64,000 bases of DNA, from contig JAKSXM010000132.1 of the NCBI GenBank assembly GCA_022575985.1, positions 16,554,001 to 16,618,000 of the forward strand, in the 5' to 3' direction. The notes beneath the pieces are model-generated. The model was not told the DNA's origin and searched no databases. It was given only the letters and a program-made list of their open reading frames with translations. How positions within the stretch are numbered: the first letter of the stretch is position 1; the number at the start of each line of letters is the position of its first letter. The DNA is from Anagrus nilaparvatae. Its lineage: Eukaryota > Arthropoda > Insecta > Hymenoptera > Mymaridae. The translations under genes and the position numbers were made by a program. Below are positions 12,101 to 23,449 of the stretch, piece by piece.

Positions 12101-15097
12101 CCATTAAAATGGATAATGGGTGTTTGGGATGCTTATCTTATTTTTTAGGGGCGTACGCTTCACTAGCAAAACATGGTAAATTTTTTATTTTTTGAGCTTT
12201 TAGGGTTATAATAAGCAATAAAAATCAAAAACTATAGTCTTGAGAGTGACTTCGTACGTATAATATTTTACATATCTAGGGCAAAAAAAGCCTATTTTCT
12301 GCCCTGCGGTGGCGGCTTTTTTGCCCATTATATGTAAAACTATATTTTAGAACACGGGACAAAATATGGAGTTTAACTTTTGCATGCTGTCTGCACTCGC
12401 TCGCTACGCTCGGTTGTGCATACAACTGCATGCAAAGCCGAAACCAATATTTTATCCCTTGTTTAATAAATAGCTATTACACTACGCGTTTCAGAATTTT
12501 TATATTTAGATGGTATGGTATTTTACGTGATAATGAATTTGCAGAAATTTTTTCTCTTAGTTTTGGAGATATTTAGAATTAAAAAAATTTTCTTGTTATT
12601 TTTTTGACTTTCAAAATTTTTTAAAAATCCTAGAAAATTCATTATAAACTTATTCCTACATTAAAAAAAAAATCTACTTGTGACTAGACTAGCAACATTT
12701 TTTCTTACTCAAAATATTGCAAATGACTTGAAATGTAATAAAAATTTTTTTCTTAATTTTTCTGGCACTTCATACAGCTGCGTTCATATTCTAGGTGAAC
12801 GAAAATATTTTTTTAATTTTCTTTTTAATTAAGTTAATTGTTGCTTGTTAATTATTTGGTTTAATTTTGCTTTTGATCGTTTTGATCTGACTGTTTTTAC
12901 AAAAGAAACTCCTGGGTACAAGAAAAAAAGTATTTTTGTTGTTGTTTTTTCCTTCAAACAACCAAAATATTTTATGTTCAAATATTAAATATCTGGTTTG
13001 TAGGTTTAAAAATATTTTCTTTATAATTCGGTTAGAAACAAAATATTTAAATTTATGTTAAATATTAAAGTTTTTTTTATCATGTAAAAATTGTGGTTAA
13101 AAAAATTTTTTTTTCAACTTTTTTATTGAAAATATTGACAGCACTTTAAAACGTATAAAAATAAAATGAAAAATTTTACATTTTATAAGTAAATTTTATA
13201 AAAGTGCTGTCTAGAAGTACATTATTTTTTTTTCTTTTTTTAAGATTAAATTATAAGTTTTATATAAAAGCATCTGTTTCACTTTTTTAGAACCGGGTCA
13301 AGAATGAAAGATTTAATTATATACTGTTCATTGAAGTCTTATTGTTTCTGGCGGGATCATTTTATATATTTTATTATTTTATGTATTAAATAATTCAATT
13401 AAAATTTAATGTCTTTTTATCTTCATAGGTATAAAATTTTAACTAGTCCTAAAACAGTAAAACAATTTTATTTTAATATTCTTATTTTACATGTGACAAA
13501 AATTAACTTTGATAAGTTATATCATATAAAATCTTTGAGATAAGGGTTTTTGCCAGCCTCTTATTGCTAATCTTTTTTGATTAAATGAAAAATGAGTTAT
13601 AATTTTCTAACAATTATGTTTTTTGTGTCGTTGAATATAAATATGAAATCACATTTACCGAAAGAGGTGCGCTGCCCAAAATAGGAATTTTTAGGCCATG
13701 TTTAGTGGAATTTTAACATTTTCATTTGTGACTGACAGTTTTGGTCTCTAAAAAATGATATCCGTTTTTATCTGTATGTTGCCCATAGAAAGCAATTTTA
13801 AATTATTTTTTGTGATTTATTAAATATTTTCTTTTATAACATTTTGACCATTGGGTAAAAATGGATATCATACTTGCATTCATCAGGGACCCACAAATCA
13901 TAAGTTACAGATAAAAGCGTTAAAAAACCCACAAAAATTCTTATTTTAGGCAACTTTGCTATTCATGGTAAATGTAATTTCATGTTTATATTCAGTGACT
14001 CGAAAAATATGAATACTTTTTAAAAACTTAGTAGACTTATCAGAAAAAAAAAATTGAGTACGAAATAGAGGTCTAGTCCGCCATCATAAGATGAATCGTT
14101 TCAAAAGCGGTTATAATCAGTGATGAAAGGTGAATTCGGCTATGTATTTTTCCACACCTGTTTGCAACAAATCCTACTCAGCGATTGATAAAAAATGTCT
14201 AGCTTTTGATTAATTACTCATCTATTTAATTAAAATGACAAAAATATGAAAGTGATTGATAAAATTTGTATAAAAGTATGTGTTTATATAGTGAATTACT
14301 TATATAAGTTGCGTAGGCCCTGATAAATATTAAATTTTGATAAATTATACAGTAAAATATTGTATGTTGTAACAAGTTACTATATACAACTCTGATATTG
14401 GCATAGTTGAGAGGGAGAATAAAAAAATAAGGGCAGAGTGCGTTAGCGTTAATATTTTTTTATTGAATAATTATTTATCGATACATTTAAATTAACAGAT
14501 ACTTTAAAACTTATGGAAGCGTGTAACCACCATGGCATTCCCACTTCTTGCACCCTTAGGGTGAATTTAGATGGACTTCTTATCTTCCTACTTCTTATGC
14601 TTTTTAGCGCTAAAATTTAAACTAATTTCAATTTAAACTAACAATCAGCGTATTCAGGCGAAATTGCTAAACCGCATTACGCGATAGAAAAGGATTTTTT
14701 TTTAAGTCTACACCTTTCTTATCGAGCGATGGATTGTTACTTGTAATTTAGAACCATTTATGTATTATAAGCACCCAGAATTTATTTAAAAATGCTCTAT
14801 TAATTTTGGTTTTAATTTCCCAAACCAGTTATTAGTTTTTTTTTTTTAAAGATATAGTTTTACAATTATAATTTTAAATGCTTGTTACATTGTACTATAT
14901 TCATAAATAATTAATTTTTTAAATATTTTTTAGTTTCAACCTGTGATTATGATGTAATACGTGATACAATTGTACTCGTTAATGGTGAACCAATAGTTCA
15001 AACACTCAGCGCTTCAGCATCATCACAAAAATTACCAGGTCCATCGATATTAAAAAATTCAAGTAAAGCAGAACTTATATCATCACAGGATGTCTGA
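116..15097 (+). CDS. SLC6 family Na+/Cl- dependent transporter, glycine-transporter-like (3' eight exons)
   Basis: Membrane symporter that should couple Na+ and Cl- gradients to uptake of a small amino acid or amine. Exons by GT-AG sites and continuous phase: 116-274, 7316-7517, 7587-7758, 7838-8194, 8255-8464, 8533-8874, 10337-10556, 14934-15097 (TGA), giving about 607 codons from TM3 to the C-terminus; TM1-2 exons lie left of the window. Seen: GQYASLGPV in the TM2-TM3 stretch; an extracellular loop with the family Cys-x8-Cys pair ([10 protein letters not shown]) and four Asn-glycosylation sequons; [29 protein letters not shown] in TM6 (the AWGG form is shared with glycine transporters); LGLDSQF in TM8, whose Asp-Ser fits the Na2 site; [12 protein letters not shown] in the tail, after an acidic stretch. 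All exons are open and the splice sites are good, so it looks functional. Substrate is inferred only; a proline or orphan SLC6 is possible. Confidence 0.9.
2313..2470. repeat. GC-rich foldback MITE, 158 bp
   Basis: Inverted ends ATCTACAG.. / ..CTGTAGAT. The arms contain CCGTAAA, GCGCAACCGCAAGCG and GCGCATTGCGTTGCGC-type words that pair across the centre. It is strikingly GC-rich against the AT-rich flanks. A weaker outer inverted repeat starting ACTGAAAAAAAAT (2188) and ending ATTTTTTTTCAGT (2568) suggests it sits inside another element. The arm words resemble those of the palindrome at 41127-41345. Confidence 0.6.
3035..3423. repeat. Foldback MITE, 389 bp, CAGTAAAAA ends
   Basis: Left end CAGTAAAAAATAATGAACAC pairs with the right end GTGTTCATTACTTTTTACTG. 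The arms run about 150 bp through repeated TTTACTACGATTTAGTAA-like words. The centre is unpaired and holds GGTTGAATATTTAACC. No coding capacity. Confidence 0.75.
3470..3765. repeat. Foldback repeat sharing sequence with 12.3 kb
   Basis: The left arm (AAATCACGGGACAAAAT, then a TTCAACTTTTGCAT-like word) pairs with the right arm (ATGCAAAGGTCAAACCCCA, then CTCGTGATTTGAAAC). The left half resembles 12276-12480, so this is a dispersed family. It lies directly after the MITE ending at 3423. Boundaries are approximate. Confidence 0.5.
4987..5172. repeat. Short inverted-repeat element
   Basis: The left end TAGAGCGAAGCTCTACC pairs with GGTTTGCTTCGCTCTA at the right, about 185 bp apart. No target duplication is clear. 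Confidence 0.3.
8875..10336 (+). other. SLC6 intron, 1.46 kb
   Basis: AT-rich intron between the last membrane exon and the acidic-tail exon, with donor GTGAGT and an acceptor after TTTTTTAG. No coding signal or clear repeat was seen. Confidence 0.6.
10793..11194. repeat. MITE with CACTGTAAA ends and TA flanks
   Basis: Begins CACTGTAAAAAAATGT and ends with its near complement TTTATTTACAGTG. Both ends are bounded by TA (10791-10792, 11195-11196). Only the outer 15 bp or so pair well. The same CACTG..CAGTG plus TA arrangement occurs at 15920 and 42372. Confidence 0.5.
12265..12490. repeat. Dispersed palindromic repeat, relative of 3.4-kb repeat
   Basis: CTAGGGCAAAAAAAGCCTAT.. and ATATGTAAAACTATATTTTA, then a CACGGGACAAAAT core shared with 3495-3520. 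GCATGC words on either side of CTCGCTCGCTACGCTCGG can pair. The start is also shared with 10905-10945, showing at least three related segments in this gene's introns. Confidence 0.45.
13629..13997. repeat. Foldback MITE, about 370 bp
   Basis: The left arm TTGAATATAAATATGAAATC, then ACATTTACC, pairs with GGTAAATG, then TAATTTCATGTTTATATTCA at the right. Inner segments with AAAATAGGAATTTT / AAATTCTTATTTTAGG and GATATC words also pair. Non-coding. Confidence 0.6.
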
Positions 15098-15250
15098 CAA
15101 AAGGATAATATACAAAATGTAACACATAGTGATACTTATATTACATTTGGACGTTATGAATATAAATAAATATTTATATAAATAAACGTTAAAATATATA
15201 AACGTATATAAAAAATCATGTGATGAAAAAATTTATAAAATATAACTTAT
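15098..15250 (+). promoter_or_regulatory. SLC6 3' UTR with polyadenylation signals
   Basis: After the TGA at 15095-15097, AATAAA hexamers occur at 15165-15170 and 15181-15186 in AT-rich sequence. This is consistent with the transcript end, though many AATAAA words occur by chance in such DNA. Confidence 0.45.
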
Positions 15251-15919
15251 TGATTTTTATTATTCATTTATTTTATATTTTTTCATATAGAAATAAAAAA
15301 AAAAGTGAAAATTTTTTAATGCACGATTGAAAAAAATATTGTACTGTAAAAAAGAGTGTATTTATTTCCATTTGAATAAGATATTTAAGTTTATGATTTT
15401 TGATGTTAAAATGCATCGACTTATATTTATTTCCAATTTAATAAAAATTGCTCAATGAAAAAAAAAAATGAAAAGGATGGATTGCATTTAAAAAAATGAC
15501 AATAATTTTAATTTATTTATAATTTTCTTTTATTATTCTGTTAATATCATCAATTTGTTATAAAAGTTGATGCATTAATTTAAATAAAATCCAAAAATTA
15601 GTTAAATAAACAGAAAGTAAAAAAAAAATATTTTTGGAAAATTAATTATTATTAATTATTATTATATAAAAGTCAATATAAATAATATTAATTTTTTTAT
15701 TGAAAATAAAGAAATTGTTTAGTGATATGCTGGTAAATATCACACATAATATTTATAATATAAAATAAAATAAACGTCGTATTTATAAAGTATGGATGTA
15801 TGCATGTGGGTGTGAAAAAATTTTAGATGTATTTATATAAAATGTTAAATGAGATATTGAGATATTTAAGAAAAAAAAGTTAGTGTAATTGAAGATTTTA
15901 AAATTATTTTTTAAATATA

Positions 15920-16371
15920 CACTGAAAAGGTGTCAGGGGTTACGAATGTTTTGATAGTGACTTGAATTTTACCTTTCAGTATACTGACTTTTATAGTACA
16001 CCACGGCTCTTAAAGCTTTGCTACTTTAAGATAAATTTTGGGCAAGTAGCCCCAAATTTTGGAATTCCCTATACGAAATTATAAAGTTCTTGATTAAATA
16101 TTTATAATTCTTTTCAAAAATTTTTTAAATTTGAGGTTATAAATAAACATAAACAAAAGCAAATAATTATTTATAGCAAATTGGTTATGATTTTGGAGCT
16201 TTGCTCCTCGAGTTTTAGCTGTAAAACTAACAAATTTTAAAAATTCTTTAATACGAAATTAGTTTCATGACTAAATTTTCACATTTATTCAGGAAAAAAT
16301 TTTAGGTTAAAAAAATGAAAAAAGCAAGTCACACATTAAAGGGAACTACTAACTCAAAAACCTTTTCAGTG
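15920..16371. repeat. MITE, CACTGAAAAGGT ends, TA flanks, 452 bp
   Basis: The left end CACTGAAAAGGT is mirrored by ACCTTTTCAGTG at the right. Both are flanked by TA (15918-15919 and 16372-16373). The interior includes the hairpin GGAGCTTTGCTCC. No ORF. Confidence 0.65.
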
Positions 16372-19207
16372 TAGATTTGTCCATTAATTATTTAAAATAA
16401 AATAAAAAATTGAAAGTGTGGGTTATTCCTTAGAAATTTTAGACAAAAGTTCCTAAAATTAAATGACTCAAAAAAGCAAAAACCAAAAAAAAAAAAAATA
16501 AAACACTTTAGTTAATAATATTTAAATGTTTAAATAAAAAAGAGTATTCAAAAAAAAAAAAAATATATATATACACGGAAATAAAAATATATTTTCAAAA
16601 TAGATGTCCAATTTATAGAAAATGTAATTTTAGAAATAATTGTATATTAAATTTTATTTTTCATTAAAAAATAATTTATATAATTATATTATAGTTATAA
16701 TATGAAAGTATTGTAGCACACTATTATTGTTATTATTTTAGTGAGAAAAATTTATATAGAAACATTTGTAAATATAGTCCGTCATTTTAGAACTTTAAGG
16801 TACATAATAACTAATTGTTTTGTAATAATTTATGCATATTTTTGTATTCTCAAAAAGTTACTACTTACTGTACACATAAAAAAAAGTGCACCTGATATCA
16901 TTATAGGTTATTTTATTAACTATTTTGTACTAAAATTAATAACCTGTATAGTGATATTAAGAACACTTATTCTTTAGTAACCTCACGATTTTTAAAATTT
17001 TCTCGAACACTTACTGGAAGTATTTTTTTTTTTTTTAATTTTAATGCAATGAAAACAAAATTTTTCACTAATTTGAGCAGTTTATAACGAAAGAAATTTT
17101 TGATAATCTATAATTTGTCTTTTTAAAGGAAAATTCAGGTCAGGCGGGGAAGGAACTAATTTAAAATTGAATTTTGTAAATTTGTATTTTTATTTATGCA
17201 GAAATCCATTCTATACCCAATGGATTTTTCTTATAATTTTAAAATTAATTTTTTGAAATATTTATGTAAAGAAAAATAAAAAAATAAAATTTGGAACCAA
17301 TAACCTGATTGGATTTTTGCAAACTAGTTAAAATATTTTATCTGAAAAATCATGAGTCAACCTTTTTTTTTAAATTTTAAATATTTTAAACTGGAACCTC
17401 GAAAATATTTTTTTGTATCTTTCTTCTTGTAACGAAATTTTTCCATTTTCTCTCTAAATAGTCATTTAACCATTTTTGTAAACCAAATATTTTCTTCTAC
17501 CAACTCTCCTCCTCACCCTGATAAAAATTTTACATATTTCTCACTATAAATTTATATTTTTAACTCAATAAAAGGCTGTACATTCTACACAGTTTAAATT
17601 ACATAATAAACATTTTTTTTTCAAATACACAATAAAAAAATATGTAACCAAAAAAGTATTGTATATGTTTCTATATATATAAAAAGTAAAATATAAAAAG
17701 TATATTGATAAAAAAAAAAGTAACTGAATAACTAAAAAAATGTATGGGCGTTGGATGTTGTATAGGACATCCTCAAGAAGTGAAACTTCCTAAATGATAA
17801 TTCGGCTTTTTACGAATTTGATTTTAAATAAATATTTTAGAACTAGATTTTTCGTTTTGCTATAGATTATTATTTTGCATTTAATTATATACTAAAATAA
17901 ATTCTTAAAATTTATAAATATATTTAGTACAAAGAGATTATTGATGTTACAAAAAAATTTTATTTAGTTAGAAAACTTCAAACGAATATAAGAATCAAGA
18001 AAAATTCTGGATAAAAAAAATTTAGTCAAATTCTAGAATTAATTTGTATTTTATTGTTTAATTAACCACTTCTAGTCTTAATTTTATGTTTATATTATAA
18101 AAGTTACCGGTGCCTAAGCGTAGTGGGTCGCAGAAAGTTTCACTTCAAAAAGAAAATAAAAATAATACTAAAGTTAATACTAAATAAAACAATAAATAAT
18201 AATAAGTTTATAATAATTATAGTGATACTGTACCTCTTAAACAAGTGTTTGAAATATATTTAACTGTTTTGAAAAAAATGTATATAATAAATGAACGAAA
18301 TTTGTTTTATTTGTGTGTGTAAATGAAAAATTTATAAATAAATAATAAAGGATCGCCAGGTTATATAATTTAGCGCCACTGAGACTACGCGAATTATCAA
18401 CAAATTTTGACCCAAAAGCGTAGTGAGAGTCAAATAAAAATAATCAAAAATATGTATTTTTGAAAATTATTAAAATAAAACAAACAAAAGGCGAATGACT
18501 GACTTTTAGATTAGTTTTATCAATGAAATATTTTAAAAAAATACATAATTTTATATAAATCATGTTTATAACAAATGAGAAAAGAAAGCAAAAACTTTTT
18601 TTCGTTTAATTATTGTTTTTTTTTAAAGGCCTTTTAGTTTCTTAAAATTTTTTTTAAAGATTGGTATTAAGAATAAAATGTATAAAATTTGAAATTAGTC
18701 TGAAAGTTATTGAAAGGGTTATTTATGGGTTATACTAAATAGACACTATTTTTTCAAATTTAAATTGAAATTTATAATAACTTGAAATACGAATGCTTTT
18801 TCAAAGTTTTGATTTTAATTAAAAAAATTGACAAAGTAGGCGAAATAGTGGATTTTTAATATTTTTTAATTTACAATTTTCAATTTTATTTGTATGTCTA
18901 GTGCATGGCGCCGTTGCTCCACTTTTATCAGGGCAAACAGATTTAATAATTTGTAATGCCTTAAATATAAATGAAAATAAAAATTTCAGACTTGAAAAAT
19001 AATTTTCCGATTTTTGATTTCATAAAAAATAATTTTTTTGTGGAAAAGAATAATTTTGAGACTCAAAAGCTTTCTCGTGGAAAAATTGTTTTGTGAGGAA
19101 ACAATTCCTCTTGTGAAAAAATACCTAAGTGTCATTTAAAGATTATTTTTATATTTTCAAATTTCCGTTTAATTTTTAATTAAGTGGCTATGAATATCTC
19201 GCATGTT

Positions 19208-19591
19208 GATTACAGGGAATCATAGCAATTATTTTGCGCCAATGATTCTAAGTAACCATGCAATTATGATTTTTCTGGATAGGCTTATTTTAAAACTAAG
19301 AAGACGTAGAATATAAATGGAAAAACTTTTTTTTACATATTATTTTCTGCTTTTTCATGAATCTCTTGAAAATCAATTGTATGTTTTTCTTAACAAAAAA
19401 AAAAACATTGACAACCACATAATAGTTTTAATGCAATTCAAATTTATCTTTAATAAAAAGTTTTGAAAATATTTTTAATCACGCAATTATTATAATTTTT
19501 AGCTTTCAAAAAAGTCTATTCATTACTACCAATGATGTTTGGGTTCTTAGAACCAATGGCGCGAAAAAATTTCTATGATTACCTATAAATC
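19208..19591. repeat. Foldback element, 384 bp
   Basis: The left arm GATTACAGGGAATCATAGCA, then TTTTGCGCCAATGATTCTAAG, pairs imperfectly with the right arm TTCTTAGAACCAATGGCGCG, then TTTCTATGATTACCTATAAATC. The centre includes CAATTATGATTTTT facing AATTATTATAATTTTTAG. Non-autonomous. Confidence 0.6.
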
Positions 19592-21254
19592 GTAAAACAG
19601 TGAAAAAGCAATTGTTTTCAGGGTTGATTTTATAACTAAAGCTGACCTCATTTTGATAAGTAGTATCCAATTTTCTCTAATAAATGTGCACCCAAAAAAA
19701 CTTTAAAAAATAACTTTCAAGCTATCCAATTTATAAATGACTAAATTTTGAAAGATTTTTTTAAAACAAAAAGTCATTACTCAAGCTTTAATGTAAAAAA
19801 AAACACTTATATATAGATACAAAAAAATAATATAAAAAGTGATAAAAGCCTAAAACTTTCTGAGCTTAATGATAAAAATAAAATTAGAAGATTATGTGTA
19901 ATAAAAATTATACTCATAAGAAAAATTATATCAAAAAAATAAATTTAATTTTTTTTTCTAAAGTAGCCTTGAAAAACTACATTTTTTTAAATAGAAAAAC
20001 TATATAACCTAACAAATTTTTTTAAAAAAAGCTTCATAAAAATATAATATTATTTTAATCACGATAGCACAATAAAATAAATTTCAAATAAATTGTCTCA
20101 TTATTAAGGTTGTATATTTAAAACGAATAAAATACATAGTCTGTATGACTGAAAATTAAAATAAAAATAAAAAAAAAAAATCAAATTTTTAATAAAAAAA
20201 TAAAAAATATAAATAAAAAAGAATATTTTTAAAATACAAAATTCTTATTTACGCATTAAAAATTTTTAAAAAATGAGCACAGAATTTCTTTAAAAATAAA
20301 AAATTTCTTATAAACATTTCTTATTTTTACACATATTTTTACATATTGATAAACGCAATTTGATAAAAAAATAAATTTGGTATAACACTTTTTCAAAATA
20401 TAAAATCCAATCAATCAGTAATTAAAAAAAATATTTTTAGTTTTAATTGATTATAAAATTTTTTGAAATTTATTTACAATTCATTGAAATTAATCTGATT
20501 TCTGATAAAATATCAGTATTTTTGTGTGTGTGAATATATTTAGTTAATTAATTAAAATGTTTACAAATATGTATATTTATTTTTAAAAAATTACAATTAA
20601 ATATACATATATTTATATAAAAATTTATATATCAAAAACAAACTATAAATGTAATAATTTAGTTTTGTATATGTAAAAATATATAATTATAAATTTAATA
20701 TACATAGATGCAGGAATATATGTGAAAAAAATATATGTTAAAAAAAACACGTTGTTAATTAGTGAGATAAATAATAAAATAATAAATAATAATCTTTTAA
20801 TAATTAAAACAAAATTAAAAAAAAAACATTTAAATGAAAGAAAACTATAATTAAAATATATTTTTAATTTAGAAAATCAAAAAAAAAAAAAAAAAAAAAA
20901 ATGGGTGACTGTAATTGTAAATATAATTTAAATTTATTTTTATTAGTATGTATTTATTATTTTTTAATTAAAAACGTATTTAAGTATTCTGTATAATAAT
21001 AAAAAAAATTATATTATAATCTGTGTATATGTATTATATATTATGATGAATGTAAAAAAATATATAAAACAAAGAAAATAAAAATTAATAACAAATGTTG
21101 ATACATATTAAAAAAAATTTTGGTTTTATTGTGAAAGAACACTTTGCATTTTTTCGCATATCAGCTGAAATCTGGTTAATAAGTATACAAATATTTATGG
21201 TCATAAAGGTATTCTTATTATAGTTTTTTTTTTACTATGTTGAGTGCTATATAC

Positions 21255-21740
21255 TTTTGGATTTTTTTCTTTCCAAGACTTTTTTCACGTTACGAAAGCT
21301 TCACAAGCTCCTTGTAGAAGAGACGTTACTTCTTTACTAAAATTACAATCTTTCTAGTGCTTGTGGATTTCCTATGACATGCCAGCATGGAAGGGGATTA
21401 GGTGTGTAGATAATCTTTAAATTCATCTTCATTCATCTTCTATCACAAGACCTGCCGTTAAAGAGCCCCTTCTTGTACCTGGATTATCAATTCTTGCACA
21501 GTCTATTTCGAAGTTTAAATCGATAATTAATTTATTTGCCTTGGACTCGGATTAAATTATAACCGTAACTAGTACTTTCCTTCTCCTGAAATTATTGGCT
21601 GTCATTCTCCATTCCATGGCGTTTAGCTTCCGGTAAAAATTACGTTGCCAAATACCTCTTTTTCTTCTTCTTCTTATTATTATGCTGGCTCTGACTTTCG
21701 TGAATATGCCATAATCTGATGGTGTCACAATGACCTATTA
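21255..21740 (-). pseudogene. Old R1-clade retrotransposon relic (endonuclease-RT linker)
   Basis: Read on the - strand, the segment near 21300-21345 gives KEVTSLLQGACEAF. This lines up with the KRVTALLRGACDTSM stretch of the better R1 copy at 27543-28964, and the upstream words IPFHAG and SDYG occupy the places of IPAWHGG and SDHN. Stops and indels are frequent, so this is an ancient fragment recognised only by comparison inside the window. Limits are approximate. Confidence 0.45.
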
Positions 21741-22224
21741 GAATGAACTATTGAATTTGTATTTGTCAGTATAATATTATCATTATTATATCAACCTGTT
21801 ATCCTTACATCTAAATAAATGCCAGCTGATATTTATTTTTTTAATTCTAAGAATTATTTTTCAAAAAAAATAATAATAATAATTTGTACTACGCAATATG
21901 TATTATTATTATTATTATAATGATAAAATTATATTGACAAATACATATTAATTACGTTTATGTATGGTAAAAAGTATTTGAAACATCTTTTTTTAAGTAT
22001 AATTACTACAAAATTTTTAATTCAAAATATTTAATTATATCATTTTTTTTTTCTAAAAATAAGTTTAATTATTTCTACCATCATATAAAAATAAAAAAAA
22101 AGAAATAAAAAATTTAAGGTTAATTTATGATATTTCATTTGCATAATTTTTATCTATAAATAAATTAAAGATTAATATTTAGATCAGTTTTTCTAATATA
22201 ATTATATAAATAAAAAAATTGAAG
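21741..22224. other. Non-coding AT-rich spacer
   Basis: Short runs of TTA/ATT trinucleotides (for example around 21900). No gene or clear repeat was seen before the MULE target site. Confidence 0.5.
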
Positions 22225-22234
22225 GTTTTTTAAG
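22225..22234. repeat. Left target-site duplication of the MULE
   Basis: GTTTTTTAAG is repeated exactly at 23400-23409, immediately outside the right inverted end. Ten bp is within the usual 8-11 bp for Mutator-like elements. Confidence 0.75.
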
Positions 22235-23399
22235 GTGGGGGGACATTTTTGCTAAAAACAATTTTCCTAAATAATTTTTTTTCTAAAAATTTATTTTCTA
22301 CAATTTTTTTTGCTAAAATTCTTTTTCTAAACATCGTTTTTCCTAAAGATATTTTTACTAACAAAAATGTTCTAAAATTGCTTTTCATTTATTTTTCTTT
22401 CGCATAAAAATTTTTTTTCGAGACTCGTTCGATCGGAATGCCATATGTTTATTCTCTGCTTGAAACTAAAACAGAAGATACATATAGAAAAGTTTTTGAT
22501 GTTATTCTTGAAAAGGCACAAGAACATAATATAACTATAAAATTACCATCGGTAGTTATGACCGATTTTGAGGTTGGAATTATTAATGCAGCAAAAAGTG
22601 TGTTTATAGCGAATACAGTTCGTTGTTGTCTTTTTCACCTAGCGCAAGCATTTTATCGACGTGTACAATCTGAAGGATTACAAAAACAATATGCAGATCC
22701 AGAAAATTCCAGCATTAGAGATGCTACACGATTACTTATAGCTTTAGCTTATTTACCATCAGAAGATATTGAGAAAGGGCTAGAAGCTGTAGAGGATGAT
22801 ATGCCTGATGAATTAAAAACCATTTATGACTATTTTGAAAGAACGTACGTTCGAAATCGAGTTAGAAGAGGACGTGGAAGACCTCGCATTGTCGCCCCTC
22901 GATATATTCCACAACTATGGAGTCACTATGATTCCGTGATACAGGGAACTGCAAGAACCAATAACATATCTGAGGGGTGGCACAACCATCTTCAAGTGGT
23001 AATCGGAAAAGACCATCCAAGCTTTTACAATTTTCTCGTTGAGCTGCAAAAGGAACAAGCAGATGTAGAAATTCTTATTCGTCAGTTGCAGCTAGGACAA
23101 AAAATAAGAAAGTATCGAGACCCCAAAAGAAAAAAGATCGAAGAGAAAATTGCAAACATTGTTTCAAAATATAATGAATATATTGAGAATAATGATATTT
23201 TAACCTACTTAAAATCACTAAGTTATAATATTAAAATGTAAAATTGTATGTAAATTTATTTTATAAAATGTATACAAATTTATTTTAGATAAAATGTCTT
23301 TATAAAAAAAAATTTTTTAGAAAACATCATTTTTAGAAAATAAATTTTTAGAAAAAAAAAATTTTAGAAAAAACGGATTAGCAACCGTGTACCCCAACT
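22235..23399 (+). mobile_element. Mutator-like (MULE) DNA transposon with inverted ends
   Basis: A complete 1165-bp unit. It starts GTGGGGGGACATTTTTGCTA, and the reverse complement of its right end starts GTTGGGGTACACGGTTGCTA. Both ends continue for about 150 bp as arrays of TTTTTCTAAA-like words in opposite orientation. It is bounded by the 10-bp duplication GTTTTTTAAG. It encodes one ORF covering only part of a MULE transposase, so it is probably an internally deleted copy, mobilised in trans if at all. The well-preserved ends and open frame suggest fairly recent insertion. Confidence 0.8.
22438..23241 (+). CDS. MULE transposase fragment, 267 aa
   Basis: Cut-and-paste transposase core. The start region PYVYSLLETKTEDTYRKVF corresponds to the segment just after the first catalytic Asp in MULE transposases, so that Asp is missing here. 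Present: VMTDFEVG with the likely second catalytic Asp at residue 43; the family C-x2-H motif CLFH (C64, H67); NNISEGWHNH with the probable catalytic Glu at 179; and RGRGRPR at about 144-150, an AT-hook-like core. No FLYWCH or other N-terminal zinc finger is present. The ORF is uninterrupted and starts at the first ATG after the left end, which may not be the ancestral start. It cannot be active alone without the first Asp, but it could be a retained DNA-binding fragment. Confidence 0.8.
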   Translation: MPYVYSLLETKTEDTYRKVFDVILEKAQEHNITIKLPSVVMTDFEVGIINAAKSVFIANTVRCCLFHLAQAFYRRVQSEGLQKQYADPENSSIRDATRLLIALAYLPSEDIEKGLEAVEDDMPDELKTIYDYFERTYVRNRVRRGRGRPRIVAPRYIPQLWSHYDSVIQGTARTNNISEGWHNHLQVVIGKDHPSFYNFLVELQKEQADVEILIRQLQLGQKIRKYRDPKRKKIEEKIANIVSKYNEYIENNDILTYLKSLSYNIKM

Positions 23400-23449
23400 G
23401 TTTTTTAAGATTATATTGTTTTTGATAACTATTATTTTCTTCTTCACAG

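Larger units (their letters stand above)
10557..14933 (+). other. Last SLC6 intron, 4.4 kb, with repeats
   Basis: Contains inverted-repeat elements at 10793-11194 and 13629-13997 and a dispersed repeat at about 12265-12490. The remainder is AT-rich sequence in which nothing coding is recognised. Confidence 0.6.
15250..21250. other. Gene-poor AT-rich region, 6 kb
   Basis: No credible exon was found. It contains the MITEs at 15920-16371 and 19208-19591, a possible inverted repeat at about 17780-18150 (GAAGTGAAACTTCC / AAAGTTTCACTTC) and long A runs including 22 A at about 20880-20901. Short ORFs such as 16741-16977 show no family features or codon bias and are treated as chance. Confidence 0.6.

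Noticed and set aside
16741..16977. 78-codon hydrophobic ORF
   Set aside because: Composition follows the AT-rich background; no family, splice or start evidence.
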